Source: Foliamicus sp963666765
GTDB taxonomy: Bacteria > Pseudomonadota > Gammaproteobacteria > Steroidobacterales > Foliamicaceae
Assembly: GCA_963666765.1 (NCBI GenBank)
Contig: OY762933.1
Location: 2,728,001 to 2,792,000, forward strand
DNA: 64,000 nucleotides
Direction: 5' to 3'
Made by a program: the position numbers and the translations under genes. The notes beneath the pieces are model-generated. The model was given only the letters and a program-made list of their open reading frames with translations, ran no database searches and had not been told where the DNA came from. This document shows, in pieces, positions 54,198 to 63,587 of the stretch (its first letter is position 1; each line of letters begins with the position of its first letter).

Positions 54198-55526
54198 ATG
54201 CGCGCCGCGACATTCGCAGTCGGAGTCCCGTACTCGATCAAAACAACGGCGCTGAAAATCAATTCGGGCGAACCGCGCATTCAGGCGCGGCAGCTTCCGT
54301 CCAACGTTGCAAGGGTGCTACGCGGCCTGCACCGGGCCGGTTATCGCGCCTGTGTGGTCGGTGGCGGCGTGCGCGACCTGCTGCTGAATCTCAAGCCCAA
54401 GGACTTTGACATCGTTACCGACGCCAGGCCGGAACAGGTCAAGAAGCTGTTCCGCAGGGTGCTGCTCATCGGGCGCCGGTTTCGTCTGGCGCACGTGATG
54501 TTCGGACGCGAGTACATCGAGGTCGCCACGTTTCGCGGAACCGGCGAGGAGGCATCGGACCCGAAGGGCCTGGTGGTCAGGGGAAACAACGGACGCATCC
54601 TGCGGGACAACCGATTCGGGAGCCTTGAAGAAGACGTCCTGAGGCGCGATTTCACGATCAACGCGCTGTACTGGGATTACGCCGATGGGCGCATTATCGA
54701 TCACGTCGGTGGCCTCAAGGACATTGCCGCCCGCCGGCTGCGCCTGATCGGCGAACCGCGCCTTCGCTATGAGGAGGACCCTGTGCGGATGCTGCGCGGG
54801 GCGCGCTTCGCGGCCAAGCTGAGCTGCAAGCTGGACGCCCGTTGCGCGAAGCCGATTCCGGAAATGGCCCGGTTGCTCAGGGCGGAGCCGCCCGCCCGCC
54901 TCCTGGAAGAAGTGCGCAAGCTGTTCCTTGCCGGACATGCCATTGCCAGCTTCGAACAGCTGCGCCGCTTCGGGCTGCTCGACGAACTGTTTCCGTTCCT
55001 GGGTCCGTGGATGGAGGCCGAGCCGAAGGCCGGGGAATTCGTTCGCGATGCCCTTGCAGCTACCGACAGGAGACTGAGCGAGGGTTCTCACGCCAGCCTG
55101 ATGTTCCTGTTGTGCGTGTTCTACTGGGGACCGACTTCCAGGGCCGTGGCTGCCGGCGGCAGCAAGAGTCCCCGCTACAGGCAGATTACCGATGCCTTCC
55201 GCGGGATTGTCCAGGACAGCAAGTACGGACTGCGGCCGACGAAGAGAATGATGGCGGACATGGAGGACGTGCTCGCCCGGCAGGCTCTGCTGGAGGCACA
55301 TCCGCGCCGGCGTGTGAACCAGACGCTGAAGCATCCGCTGTTCCGCCCGGCTTATCGCCTGCTGTGTCTGCGGCGACGCCTGGGTGAAATCGACGAACAG
55401 TGTGTTCTCTACTGGCAGAAGAGGGCAGGGTTGGCGCCCTCGCGTTCCTGGTCGAAGCGCCGCCGCGTGAAATCGGGCCGCGCAGGCAAACGGAATGCGC
55501 ACGGAAATGAAAAAACGGTCCGATAG
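54198..55526 (+). CDS. pcnB: Poly(A) polymerase / CCA-transferase family
   Basis: A ~442-aa nucleotidyltransferase. The start is uncertain: ATG 54198 is chosen, and a GTG at 54132 is too close to the tRNA. The head domain has VVGGGVRDLLLNLKPKDFDI (DxD metal motif) and RRDFTINALYWD, and IGEPRLRYEEDPVRMLRGARF is the usual next block. PcnB adds poly(A) tails to RNA. The lysine-rich C-terminus ends in KRNAHGNEKTVR. A deoxynucleoside kinase starts inside its 3' end, where folK often sits. Confidence 0.9.
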   Translation: MRAATFAVGVPYSIKTTALKINSGEPRIQARQLPSNVARVLRGLHRAGYRACVVGGGVRDLLLNLKPKDFDIVTDARPEQVKKLFRRVLLIGRRFRLAHVMFGREYIEVATFRGTGEEASDPKGLVVRGNNGRILRDNRFGSLEEDVLRRDFTINALYWDYADGRIIDHVGGLKDIAARRLRLIGEPRLRYEEDPVRMLRGARFAAKLSCKLDARCAKPIPEMARLLRAEPPARLLEEVRKLFLAGHAIASFEQLRRFGLLDELFPFLGPWMEAEPKAGEFVRDALAATDRRLSEGSHASLMFLLCVFYWGPTSRAVAAGGSKSPRYRQITDAFRGIVQDSKYGLRPTKRMMADMEDVLARQALLEAHPRRRVNQTLKHPLFRPAYRLLCLRRRLGEIDEQCVLYWQKRAGLAPSRSWSKRRRVKSGRAGKRNAHGNEKTVR

Positions 55527-56163
55527 CGGCCGATACATCGCTGTCGAAGGCTGCATCGGCGCCGGCAAGTCCACGGTGGCGCATTTGCTGGCGGACCGGA
55601 TGAACGGCGAGCTGATCGTGGAGGCGCCGCACGGCAACCCGTTCCTGGAGCGCTTCTACAACGGGGTCACGCAGGCCGCGCTGCCTTCCCAACTCTATTT
55701 TCTCCTCCACCGCACGCAACTCGCCGAACGCATCAAGAAGGACGACCTCTTCCCGACCACCCGCATCAGCGACTTCCTGCTGGAACGCGATCGGGTTTAT
55801 GCCGAGTGCACGCTGGCGCCGGATGAATTGCAGGTTTACGACATGGTGCGCGAGGCCATCGCGATCGATCCGCCGGTGCCGGATCTGGTGCTTTTCCTGC
55901 AAACGCCTGTTCGAACCCTCCTGAAGCGAATCGCCAACCGCGGCATTCCGATGGAAAGGCGCATAAGCTCCGAATATCTCGAGCTGCTCAACGAGGCGAT
56001 GGCGCGATTTATACTGGACTACGACGAGGCGCCGGTACTGATAGTGAACACCGAAGCCATTGATCTGGTCAACAACGATGCGCACATCGAACTGCTGCTC
56101 AACGAAATGGAACAGGCCCGGTCCGGCCGCACCTACTTTGATCCCAGCGGCCTGGTCGTTTGA
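55495..56163 (+). CDS. Deoxynucleoside kinase (dGK/dAK-like)
   Basis: A 222-aa P-loop kinase: EGCIGAGKST, LYFLLHRTQLAERI, TRISDFLLERDRVYAE and IPMERRISSEYLELLNEA are typical of the deoxyguanosine/deoxyadenosine kinase family. It salvages deoxynucleosides. ATG 55495 overlaps pcnB by 32 bp (ATG 55507 is possible). It stands where folK is found in other gammaproteobacterial pcnB-panB loci. Confidence 0.88.
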   Translation: MRTEMKKRSDSGRYIAVEGCIGAGKSTVAHLLADRMNGELIVEAPHGNPFLERFYNGVTQAALPSQLYFLLHRTQLAERIKKDDLFPTTRISDFLLERDRVYAECTLAPDELQVYDMVREAIAIDPPVPDLVLFLQTPVRTLLKRIANRGIPMERRISSEYLELLNEAMARFILDYDEAPVLIVNTEAIDLVNNDAHIELLLNEMEQARSGRTYFDPSGLVV

Positions 56164-56226
56164 TCATCGCAGGGCGCCCCGGCAGAGCGGCATCGCATAG
56201 TGTGAACAGGCCCTAGGTCATCCCGC

Positions 56227-57057
56227 GTGTACGTTCAGCTGAAACAGCGCGACATGCGCCGGCCTCCGGTGAACGTGAGCACGCTGGCGCGGATGAAGAA
56301 AGAGCGTGAACCCATCGCCTGCCTTACTGCGTACGACGCCAGCTTTGCCCGCCTGGTGGACCAGTCCGGAGTGGACCTGGTGCTGGTGGGGGATTCCCTG
56401 GGCATGGTGATACAGGGGCATGACACCACCGTGCCGGTAACGGTGGAGGACATCATCTATCACAGCCGGCACGTGGCCCGGGCGCTGACCCATGCCTTCC
56501 TCGTGGCCGACATGCCCTTCATGAGTTACAGCGAACCCGAACAGGCGCTGGACAATGCCGTGCGGCTCATGCAGGAAGGCGCGGCGATGATGGTCAAGCT
56601 GGAAGGGGGCGAGGACCAGTGCAGGATCGTGGAGCACCTGGCGCGGCACGACATTCCGGTTTGCGCGCATATCGGCCTGCGCCCGCAGTCGGTCCACAAG
56701 ATCGGCGGATTCAGGGTGCACGGGCGCGACCCCTCGCAGGCGGAGCAAATGGTGGCCAGCGCGCGCCGGCTTGAAGAGTCGGGCGCCGACGTGGTCCTGC
56801 TCGAATGCGTGCCGAACGAGCTGGGCCGGGCGATTGCGGAGCAATGCCGGGTGCCGGTCATAGGTATCGGAGCGGGGCCTGAGGTCGACGGCCAGATCCT
56901 GGTCCTGTACGACATGCTCGGCATCACCCAGGGCCCCGTGCCGAAGTTCGTGCGCAATTTCATCAACGGGGCCGACGATCCTCAGGCGGCCTGCGAGGCC
57001 TACGTGCAGGCCGTCAAGTCAGGCGAATATCCGGCCCCCGAGCACTGTTTTTCCTGA
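56227..57057 (+). CDS. panB: 3-methyl-2-oxobutanoate hydroxymethyltransferase
   Basis: A 276-aa TIM-barrel enzyme making ketopantoate. The motifs ITAYDASF-like CLTAYDASFARL, VLVGDSLGMVIQGHDTT, VADMPFMSYSEPEQAL, HIGLRPQSVHKIGGFRVHGR and GIGAGPEVDGQILVLYDMLG are complete. GTG 56227 is used; ATG 56254 is an alternative. panC follows after 82 bp. Confidence 0.95.
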   Translation: MYVQLKQRDMRRPPVNVSTLARMKKEREPIACLTAYDASFARLVDQSGVDLVLVGDSLGMVIQGHDTTVPVTVEDIIYHSRHVARALTHAFLVADMPFMSYSEPEQALDNAVRLMQEGAAMMVKLEGGEDQCRIVEHLARHDIPVCAHIGLRPQSVHKIGGFRVHGRDPSQAEQMVASARRLEESGADVVLLECVPNELGRAIAEQCRVPVIGIGAGPEVDGQILVLYDMLGITQGPVPKFVRNFINGADDPQAACEAYVQAVKSGEYPAPEHCFS

Positions 57058-57139
57058 ACTGACGCTTTCCGCGTATGCAACAGGCAGTTCTGTGCGGTCG
57101 CTCCTGCACCCTTCTGTGTACGGAGCCGGCAGCTAGACC

Positions 57140-57994
57140 GTGCAGATAGTCGCGAGCAAGGCGCAAGTCCGCGCGCAGGTCAGCCGCTGGCGGGAGGCGG
57201 GCGAGAGAGTCACGCTTGTCCCCACGATGGGCGCCCTGCACAAGGCGCATATGGACCTGGCCCGGCTGGCCGGCAGGCGTGGCCGGGCGATAGTGAGCAT
57301 ATTCGTCAATCCAACGCAGTTCGCGCCCGGGGAGGATTTCGAGCGCTATCCCCGCGACCTGGATGCGGATGCGGACCTGCTGCGCGAGGCGGGAGTTGAC
57401 CTGCTTTTCGCGCCCGGTCAGGACGAGGTTTATCCCGGCGGCCTGGAAGACCCCACTCGGGTGGAGGTGCCCGGATTGTCGGGCGACCTGTGCGGGGTAT
57501 ACCGCCCCACGCATTTCTCCGGGGTCACGTCGGTCGTGGCTCGTTTGCTGCTGATGGTTCTGCCCGACGCCGTCGTGTTCGGGCGCAAGGACTATCAGCA
57601 GCTTGTGATTTTGCGGCGCATGGTTGAGGACCTGCATATACCGGTCGAAGTGATCGAGGGTCCGATTACGCGCGAGAAGAACGGGCTGGCCATGAGTTCG
57701 CGCAACCGCTACCTGACGGAAGCGCAACGGCGGGCAGCGCCGGCCCTGTATGCCGAATTGCGGCGTTGCGCCGCGCGCATCGAGGCAGGCGAGCGCGACT
57801 TTGCCGGACTGGAGCGGGAGGCAGCGGCGCGGCTGAAGGATGCCGGCTTTGCGCCGGACTACGTTGCCGTGCGCCGGGCCGGCGATCTCGGGCCGCCGCC
57901 GGCATCCGCCGCGGGCGAGTGGGTCGTACTGGCCGCCGCCTGGCTCGGTTCCGCCCGCCTGATCGACAACGTGGTCTGCGGCGCTGCATCCTGA
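57140..57994 (+). CDS. panC: Pantothenate synthetase
   Basis: A 284-aa ATP-dependent ligase joining pantoate and beta-alanine. VPTMGALHKAHMDLARLA carries the HIGH-like motif, SIFVNPTQFAPGEDFERYPRD binds pantoate and FGRKDYQQLVILRRM and MSSRNRYL are conserved. GTG is the start. Its 3' end overlaps the converging queG by 136 bp. Confidence 0.95.
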   Translation: MQIVASKAQVRAQVSRWREAGERVTLVPTMGALHKAHMDLARLAGRRGRAIVSIFVNPTQFAPGEDFERYPRDLDADADLLREAGVDLLFAPGQDEVYPGGLEDPTRVEVPGLSGDLCGVYRPTHFSGVTSVVARLLLMVLPDAVVFGRKDYQQLVILRRMVEDLHIPVEVIEGPITREKNGLAMSSRNRYLTEAQRRAAPALYAELRRCAARIEAGERDFAGLEREAAARLKDAGFAPDYVAVRRAGDLGPPPASAAGEWVVLAAAWLGSARLIDNVVCGAAS

Positions 57995-59052
57995 TCGCCT
58001 GCCTGCCTCTCAAGCGCCCAGCGAACGTGCTCGCGCACCATTTCACTGGGGTGAGACAGGCGCTTTCGAAGCGACTCCATCACCGCCGCAGAGCGGGTGG
58101 CATTACCCAGCGCGATTGCGAGGTTTCTGAGCCAGCCCGCATAGCCGGCGCGGCGCAGGGCGCTGCCGCGGGTGCGTTCCCGCCAATGATCCTCGCTCCA
58201 CGCGAAAAGGCTGGTCAGGCGAGCGTTGTCCAGGCCCCGCCGCGGGGCGAAAGCGGCCTCTTCGCTGGGCCGCGCATGACGGTTCCAGGGACACACCAGC
58301 TGGCAATCGTCGCAGCCGAAAATGCGATTGCCGATACGCGGCCGCAGTTCCAGCGGAATGGGGCCCCGATGTTCTATGGTCAGGTAGGAGATGCAGCGCC
58401 GGGCGTCGAGTTGATACGGCGCCACGATGGCCTCCGTGGGACAGATATCCAGGCATGCCCGGCAACTGCCGCAGTGGTCGCCAACCGGGTCATCCACCGG
58501 TAGCGGGAGGTCGGTATAGATCTCGCCGAGGAAGAACCACGAGCCCTCGTGGCGGTTGATCAGGTTGGTGTGCTTGCCTATCCATCCCAGTCCGGCCCGC
58601 GCCGCCAGCGGTTTTTCCATGACCGGGGCGCTGTCCACGAAAACCCGGTAGCCCATGGGTCCGGCCATTGAGGCGATGCGCTCGGCCAGCCTGTGCAGGC
58701 GCTTGCGCATCAGGCGGTGGTAGTCCCTGCCGAGCGCGTAACGCGAGATATAGGCCTTGTCCGGGTCGGCCAGCACCGCCAGCGCCGGGGCAGCCTCCCG
58801 TGACCAGTAGTGCATGCGCAAACAGAGCACCCTCAGCGTGCCGGGAAGCAGTTCGGCCGGCCGCGTTCGCTTGCGTCCATGGCGCGCCATCCATGCCATG
58901 GTGCCGTGCCGCCCCAACTCCAGCCAGCGCTCCAGGCGCGCCTCGGATTGCGCCAGGTCGATGCCCGCCACTCCGGCCTGCTCGAAGCCGAATTCGCGTG
59001 CCAGCGCCGGAAGCCGGGCGGCAATCCGCATGTGTTCGGCGGACGGTTGCAT
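57859..59052 (-). CDS. queG: Epoxyqueuosine reductase
   Basis: A ~397-aa cobalamin-dependent iron-sulphur enzyme of the last step of queuosine synthesis. Ferredoxin-like motifs CGSCRACLDICP and CDDCQLVCPWN are present, with the YDWGRDYH-equivalent YALGRDYHRLM and DSAPVMEKPLAARAGLGWIG. The ATG at 59052 is chosen; GTG 59082 is possible. The last ~45 residues are encoded opposite panC and are Ala/Pro/Thr-rich, probably a non-conserved tail. Confidence 0.93.
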   Translation of the reverse strand: MQPSAEHMRIAARLPALAREFGFEQAGVAGIDLAQSEARLERWLELGRHGTMAWMARHGRKRTRPAELLPGTLRVLCLRMHYWSREAAPALAVLADPDKAYISRYALGRDYHRLMRKRLHRLAERIASMAGPMGYRVFVDSAPVMEKPLAARAGLGWIGKHTNLINRHEGSWFFLGEIYTDLPLPVDDPVGDHCGSCRACLDICPTEAIVAPYQLDARRCISYLTIEHRGPIPLELRPRIGNRIFGCDDCQLVCPWNRHARPSEEAAFAPRRGLDNARLTSLFAWSEDHWRERTRGSALRRAGYAGWLRNLAIALGNATRSAAVMESLRKRLSHPSEMVREHVRWALERQAGDQDAAPQTTLSIRRAEPSQAAASTTHSPAADAGGGPRSPARRTAT

Positions 59053-59123
59053 GGGCCGCAAGAGTATAGATTGACCCTCCACCGTTCGGATACGCGCAGC
59101 GATTTCGGGCTATATTCGAACTG

Positions 59124-60623
59124 ATGAGTTATCGCACCGCTTACTCCACCGCCGCCGTCCGCGCGCTCGAAGCCGCGCTGATGGCAAGCGAGGGCATCAA
59201 CAGCAACACGCTGATGGAACGCGCCGGTACGGCTGCCTACGCGCGCGTCCGCGAGGTTTTTCCCGATGCCCGGCGGTGGGCGGTCCTGGCCGGCGCCGGC
59301 AACAATGCGGGCGACGGCTTCGTCATGGCGCGCCTGGCAAGGCAGGAAGGGATCGACGTCAAGGTCATGCTGCTGTCTCCGGGCAGTCGTCCCCGGGGCG
59401 ATGCCGCAACCCAGTTCGAGGCGGCGCGGCAAGCCGCTGTGCCGGCGGGACCGTGGGTGCGGTCCGGGTTGGACGGCTGCGACCTGATCGTGGACGCCAT
59501 GCTTGGAATCGGGCTGGACCGCCCGCTGGGAGGGCGTTATCTCGAAGCCGTGCGGGCGGTCAACAATGGGGGAGCGCCAGCCGTGGCGGTCGACATTCCC
59601 ACTGGCCTGCACGGCGACACCGGGGCCTCGATGACGGCTGCGGTCCGCTCGGCGCTGACGGTGACCTTCGTGGCTGAGAAATGCGGCTTGTTCCTGGGTG
59701 ATGCGCCGAATTACGTGGGACGGCGGGTGCTGGAGCCCCTCGGACGGATCACGCCGGAAAGACTGGTGGAGCTGGAGACCGGGTTCGCGGGAGAGCCGGC
59801 GCTGCGCGTGTTTACCGGAGAGACGCTGCGGGCGATGCTTCCCCCCAGGGATGCCACCGACCACAAGGGCCGCTTCGGGCATGTGCTGGTGATCGCCGGG
59901 GGGCCGGGAATGGGCGGCGCGGCACGGCTTGCCGGCGAAGGCGCGCTGCGCGCCGGCGCGGGACTGGTGTCCGTGGCCACGCACCCGGAACACTCGGCCG
60001 CCCTGCTGTCCTCACGCCCCGAACTCATGGTGCGAGGCGTCCGCGGCGCGGCAGACCTTGCCCCCCTGCTGGAACGGGCTACGGTCCTGGCGGTCGGCTG
60101 CGGTCTGGGACAGGATGCCTGGGCCCGCGAGTTGTTCGCGGCGGCGCAGGGAAGCAAGCTGCCTGTCGTGGTGGACGCAGACGGCCTCGGTCTGGCGGCC
60201 GGCGCCGGCGCGAGTTCCGCCCCCAGAATCCTGACGCCTCACCCCGGCGAGGCCGGGCGATTGCTGGATCGCCCGAGTGCCCGGGTGCAGGCCGATCGCC
60301 TGGACGCCCTTGCGGCCCTGAGACGGCGCTACGGCGGCGTGTCGCTGCTCAAGGGCGCACACACGCTGGTGTCGGGAAGCGGCAAACCGCCCTGGGTGGT
60401 CGATGCCGGCAACCCCGGAATGGCGACGGCGGGGATGGGCGATGTGCTTACCGGGCTGCTGGCGGGGCTGTGGGCGCAGTTGCCGGAGGCCGAACCGGAA
60501 GACCTTGCCGCCACGGCCGCATTCGTGCATGCCCGGGCAGGAGACCGCGCGGCGCAGGGCGGTCAGCGCGGGATGATTGCCGGGGACCTGATTGAGGCCC
60601 TGCGCGCGGAGTTGAATCCCTGA
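59124..60623 (+). CDS. nnr: Bifunctional NAD(P)H-hydrate epimerase / ADP-dependent dehydratase
   Basis: A 499-aa protein repairing hydrated NAD(P)H. The N-terminal YjeF_N domain has AGAGNNAGDGFVMARLA and DAMLGIGLDRPLGG; the C-terminal kinase-like domain has PHPGEAGRLL and MATAGMGDVLTGLLAGLWAQ. In related genomes tsaE follows directly; here two genes intervene (60640-62973). Divergent from queG. Confidence 0.94.
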   Translation: MSYRTAYSTAAVRALEAALMASEGINSNTLMERAGTAAYARVREVFPDARRWAVLAGAGNNAGDGFVMARLARQEGIDVKVMLLSPGSRPRGDAATQFEAARQAAVPAGPWVRSGLDGCDLIVDAMLGIGLDRPLGGRYLEAVRAVNNGGAPAVAVDIPTGLHGDTGASMTAAVRSALTVTFVAEKCGLFLGDAPNYVGRRVLEPLGRITPERLVELETGFAGEPALRVFTGETLRAMLPPRDATDHKGRFGHVLVIAGGPGMGGAARLAGEGALRAGAGLVSVATHPEHSAALLSSRPELMVRGVRGAADLAPLLERATVLAVGCGLGQDAWARELFAAAQGSKLPVVVDADGLGLAAGAGASSAPRILTPHPGEAGRLLDRPSARVQADRLDALAALRRRYGGVSLLKGAHTLVSGSGKPPWVVDAGNPGMATAGMGDVLTGLLAGLWAQLPEAEPEDLAATAAFVHARAGDRAAQGGQRGMIAGDLIEALRAELNP

Positions 60624-60639
60624 TTCGAACCGTCTGCGC

Positions 60640-61734
60640 TTATTTTGTCGCCGAGTAGAACTGGATGATTGCGCCGTCGGGCGTCTCTACGGAGAACAGG
60701 TCGATTGTTCCGTAGGGCTCCAGCCGCACGCGGCTGATCTCGTTGCGTATCGCGCCGCCCTGTTCCCGTATCCGGTTACGGGCCTGGGCGGCGTCCTCGA
60801 CTTCGAAGCGGACCGCCAGGGTTCCGAGATTGGGGGCCCGGCAGCGGTCCGAGTAATCGAACCCGCTCATGCCCATGACTTCGATAAACTCCATGCGCCC
60901 GAATTCTCCCGGCAGCGTTTCCACGATGCCGGCACGGTAGGGAACCGTTGTGGTCAGGCTCAAGGGGATGCCCAGCGGCGTGGGGGTGGGCTCCGGCGCC
61001 AGGAACGGGTCGCCCTTGTAATAAGAACCAAACCCAAGGACGTGCGTGTAGAAGTCATGGGTTGCGTCCCGGTCCCTGACCATCTGCATGATGTTGAACG
61101 GGCCGGTCAGTGTTTCGAAAGCCGGAATGGAGTCGGGAAGGGGCGGTTTGAGCCGCTCGTAGCCCTGCACCTGCACGCCGTCCGGCCCGCGGTAGATCAC
61201 CACCCGCAAATCGGAACCGCGGAAAGAAAGACTCGTAATCGGGGTCTCGGTCCACCAGCCGAGATCGATGGCCTTGCGGTAGATCTCAGGCATGTTTTTC
61301 ATCCGCACCATCATGCTGAAATAGCATCCGGTGTCCCAGGTCCTGGAGCCGGGGCGCATCGGCACGCGCTGTCCCGCGTCGTCGAAGCGCACCAGCCGGA
61401 TCAGCCCGGACGCGTAATCGGCGGGGCCGAGCAGCAGCGCCTCGCCCGATGCGGTCTCAGGCAATTCCCAGGCCGCGACCAGGGACGGATCGAGCGGGCC
61501 GCGCCACTTTGCCTCATATTCTCCGATCTCGCGAAAGAACCTTGCCGTGCGGTCCATATGGCTGACGCTGACGACAGCCTCCTGCCAGGGTTGCTCCGCT
61601 ACCGGCGCAACGCCGCTCTGGTCCGCATGGGATGAAGCAAAGAACAGTATCCCGGCAATTGCGCACCCCACGAGCCTGACGGTATTGGCGCGGCGCCGAC
61701 CGTCTTGGTGCGGACAAGCAAGCATTAAATTCAT
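60640..61734 (-). CDS. Exported double-VOC protein
   Basis: A 364-aa protein. The start MNLMLACPHQDG leads to a hydrophobic signal (VGCAIAGILFFASSHA). Two VOC modules follow: one starting AVVSVSHMDRTARFFREIGE, the second FNIMQMVRDRDATHDFYTHV, with IDLFSVETPDGAIIQFYSATK at the end. Possible metal ligands (His in VSVSH, Glu in MEFIEV) are visible, but no substrate can be assigned. It is an insertion between nnr and tsaE, on the opposite strand. Confidence 0.8.
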   Translation of the reverse strand: MNLMLACPHQDGRRRANTVRLVGCAIAGILFFASSHADQSGVAPVAEQPWQEAVVSVSHMDRTARFFREIGEYEAKWRGPLDPSLVAAWELPETASGEALLLGPADYASGLIRLVRFDDAGQRVPMRPGSRTWDTGCYFSMMVRMKNMPEIYRKAIDLGWWTETPITSLSFRGSDLRVVIYRGPDGVQVQGYERLKPPLPDSIPAFETLTGPFNIMQMVRDRDATHDFYTHVLGFGSYYKGDPFLAPEPTPTPLGIPLSLTTTVPYRAGIVETLPGEFGRMEFIEVMGMSGFDYSDRCRAPNLGTLAVRFEVEDAAQARNRIREQGGAIRNEISRVRLEPYGTIDLFSVETPDGAIIQFYSATK

Positions 61735-61815
61735 GGAAACAATAGTACCGTTTTCTGCTGTCGTCTTGAAATACAGGAGAAAGAAAAATAGACTTATGAG
61801 TTCCAAATATCTGGA

Positions 61816-62973
61816 ATGCTTCGAATGATTGAGAGAGACGGCCATATCAGGGCATTGCGGCGGCTGTTCTCCAACAACGCCGTCATCGTCCTTTTGGGTC
61901 CTCGAGGGGTGGGCAAGTCGACACTGGCGCGTGACTTTGCGCGGCGCTGGCACTCAAATTCCTACTTCTTTGATTTGCGTTCGAGGGCCGATCGCGCCCG
62001 ACTTGACGATCCGATGCTGACATTGTCCGATCTTCGAGGCCTGGTTGTGCTGGACGAGATTCACCGCGCACCTCCGGTTTTTGGCGTGCTGCGCCGCTTG
62101 TCGCTCAGGCCCTGGAACCCGGCGCGGTTCCTTGTACTCAGCAGTATCGCCCCGGAAAAGCTGCGCCCGCAGCTTGAGCTGCTGCCGAAATTCACCGCCT
62201 ACTACGAGCTTCCCGGTCTTCTGTCCACGGAACTTCCCGTAGCCCGGTGGAACCGGTTGTGGCTGCGCGGCGGTCTGCCTTCCTCGTACGTGGCCGGCAG
62301 CGACAGCGAGAGCTATGAATGGCGTGACCGCTACGTTCGCGATTTCCTTGAGCGCGACATGCACAGGCTGACTGCCAAGCCACCAATCGACCGGATCGAG
62401 AGATTCCTGATCATGCTGGCGCACTCCCATGCGCAGGTCTGGAACGGATCCGAACTTGCGCGTTCGCTGGGCGTCTCGCATCACACCGCGCGTCGCTATC
62501 TGAAGATTCTTGAGTCGGCATTTATGGTGCGCGCATTGAAGCCCTGGAGCGCCGCCCTTCCCAGGCGCCAGGTCAAGTCACCCAGGGTTTATTTCCGGGA
62601 TACCGGACTGCTCCATTATTGCCTCGGCATTTCCACCCTGCGCGAACTTGAGCGGCACCCGAGGTCGGGGGCGTCCTGGGAAGGTTTCGTCCTCGAGAAC
62701 CTGATCCGTGTCCTTGGAAAACGGGACACGCAGTTCTATTTCTGGGCGGCGCACACCGGCGCCAAGGTGGATCTCATTGCCCAGAGCGGCGGGCAGCTCC
62801 GCGGCTTCGAAATCCGTCGAACCTCTTCACCCCGCATTACGCGCTCGGTGAAAACCGCGCTGGAAGACCTTTCGCTGACCCGGATGGATATCGTCTACGC
62901 GGGATCCGAAAGCCTGCGACTGGACAGGCGGGTCCGCGCGATTTCCGCCGAGCGCCTGCACGAGGATGTATGA
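61816..62973 (+). CDS. AAA_14 / DUF4143 family ATPase
   Basis: A 385-aa relative of the ATPase at 5200-6369. Walker A GPRGVGKST and Walker B LVVLDEIHRAPPVFG are intact, the winged-helix segment (HTARRYLKILESAFMVRAL) and the DUF4143 domain follow. The nuclease-like core reads GAKVDLIA and FEIRRTS, so the Lys of the E-x-K motif is Arg. It is inserted between nnr and tsaE together with the VOC gene. ATG 61816 or 61825. Confidence 0.85.
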   Translation: MLRMIERDGHIRALRRLFSNNAVIVLLGPRGVGKSTLARDFARRWHSNSYFFDLRSRADRARLDDPMLTLSDLRGLVVLDEIHRAPPVFGVLRRLSLRPWNPARFLVLSSIAPEKLRPQLELLPKFTAYYELPGLLSTELPVARWNRLWLRGGLPSSYVAGSDSESYEWRDRYVRDFLERDMHRLTAKPPIDRIERFLIMLAHSHAQVWNGSELARSLGVSHHTARRYLKILESAFMVRALKPWSAALPRRQVKSPRVYFRDTGLLHYCLGISTLRELERHPRSGASWEGFVLENLIRVLGKRDTQFYFWAAHTGAKVDLIAQSGGQLRGFEIRRTSSPRITRSVKTALEDLSLTRMDIVYAGSESLRLDRRVRAISAERLHEDV

Positions 62974-62976
62974 GCC

Positions 62977-63549
62977 TTGACGGGCCCTGACGGCGTGCCG
63001 GGACCAGCGGCCGCTTTCAGCGCCGCCAGCGCCGACGGCCTCGCGGCGCTGGGACGGGCCATCGGCGGGGCGCTCCGGGAAGAGTCCGTCGATCGGCCTT
63101 CCCTGCTCATTGCGCTGGACGGAGAACTGGGGGCCGGCAAGACGACGCTTGCCGGCGCTGCGCTGGCGGCGCTGGGCGTGCAATCGCCGGTAACCAGTCC
63201 CACCTACGGGCTGGTGCACCCGTACACGGTTTCCCTCGACAGCGGCAAGACGGTCGAAGTGCTCCATGTGGACTTGTACCGCATGCGCCATTCGGGCGAA
63301 CTGGATGAACTCGGTCTTCAGGACGGCTTTCAATCCAGGTCCGGGGAGGCCTGCCGGGTCATGCTGGTGGAGTGGTTCGAAAATGCCCGGGGGAACCTGG
63401 GCCCGCCCGACCTTTCGCTTCACCTGTCGCATGCGGACTCCGGCCGGCTGGTCAGTCTGCGGGCCAATTCAGGTTCGGGCGGACGGATTTTGCGGTCCGT
63501 GCGCAAGGCGGCGCACCCCGAACTGGAAGCAATGTGCGAAGCAAATTAA
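62977..63549 (+). CDS. tsaE: tRNA threonylcarbamoyladenosine biosynthesis ATPase TsaE
   Basis: A ~190-aa ATPase needed for the t6A37 tRNA modification. P-loop GELGAGKTTLAGAAL, SPTYGLVHPY, VDLYRM and LVEWFENA match TsaE. The start TTG is 4 bp after the ATPase gene stop (GTG 62995 is possible). It is somewhat longer than the usual ~155 aa, with extra residues at both ends. Confidence 0.92.
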   Translation: MTGPDGVPGPAAAFSAASADGLAALGRAIGGALREESVDRPSLLIALDGELGAGKTTLAGAALAALGVQSPVTSPTYGLVHPYTVSLDSGKTVEVLHVDLYRMRHSGELDELGLQDGFQSRSGEACRVMLVEWFENARGNLGPPDLSLHLSHADSGRLVSLRANSGSGGRILRSVRKAAHPELEAMCEAN

Positions 63550-63587
63550 ATTGTAAGAATAGCTTCTTAATATATTTGATTTTTTCC

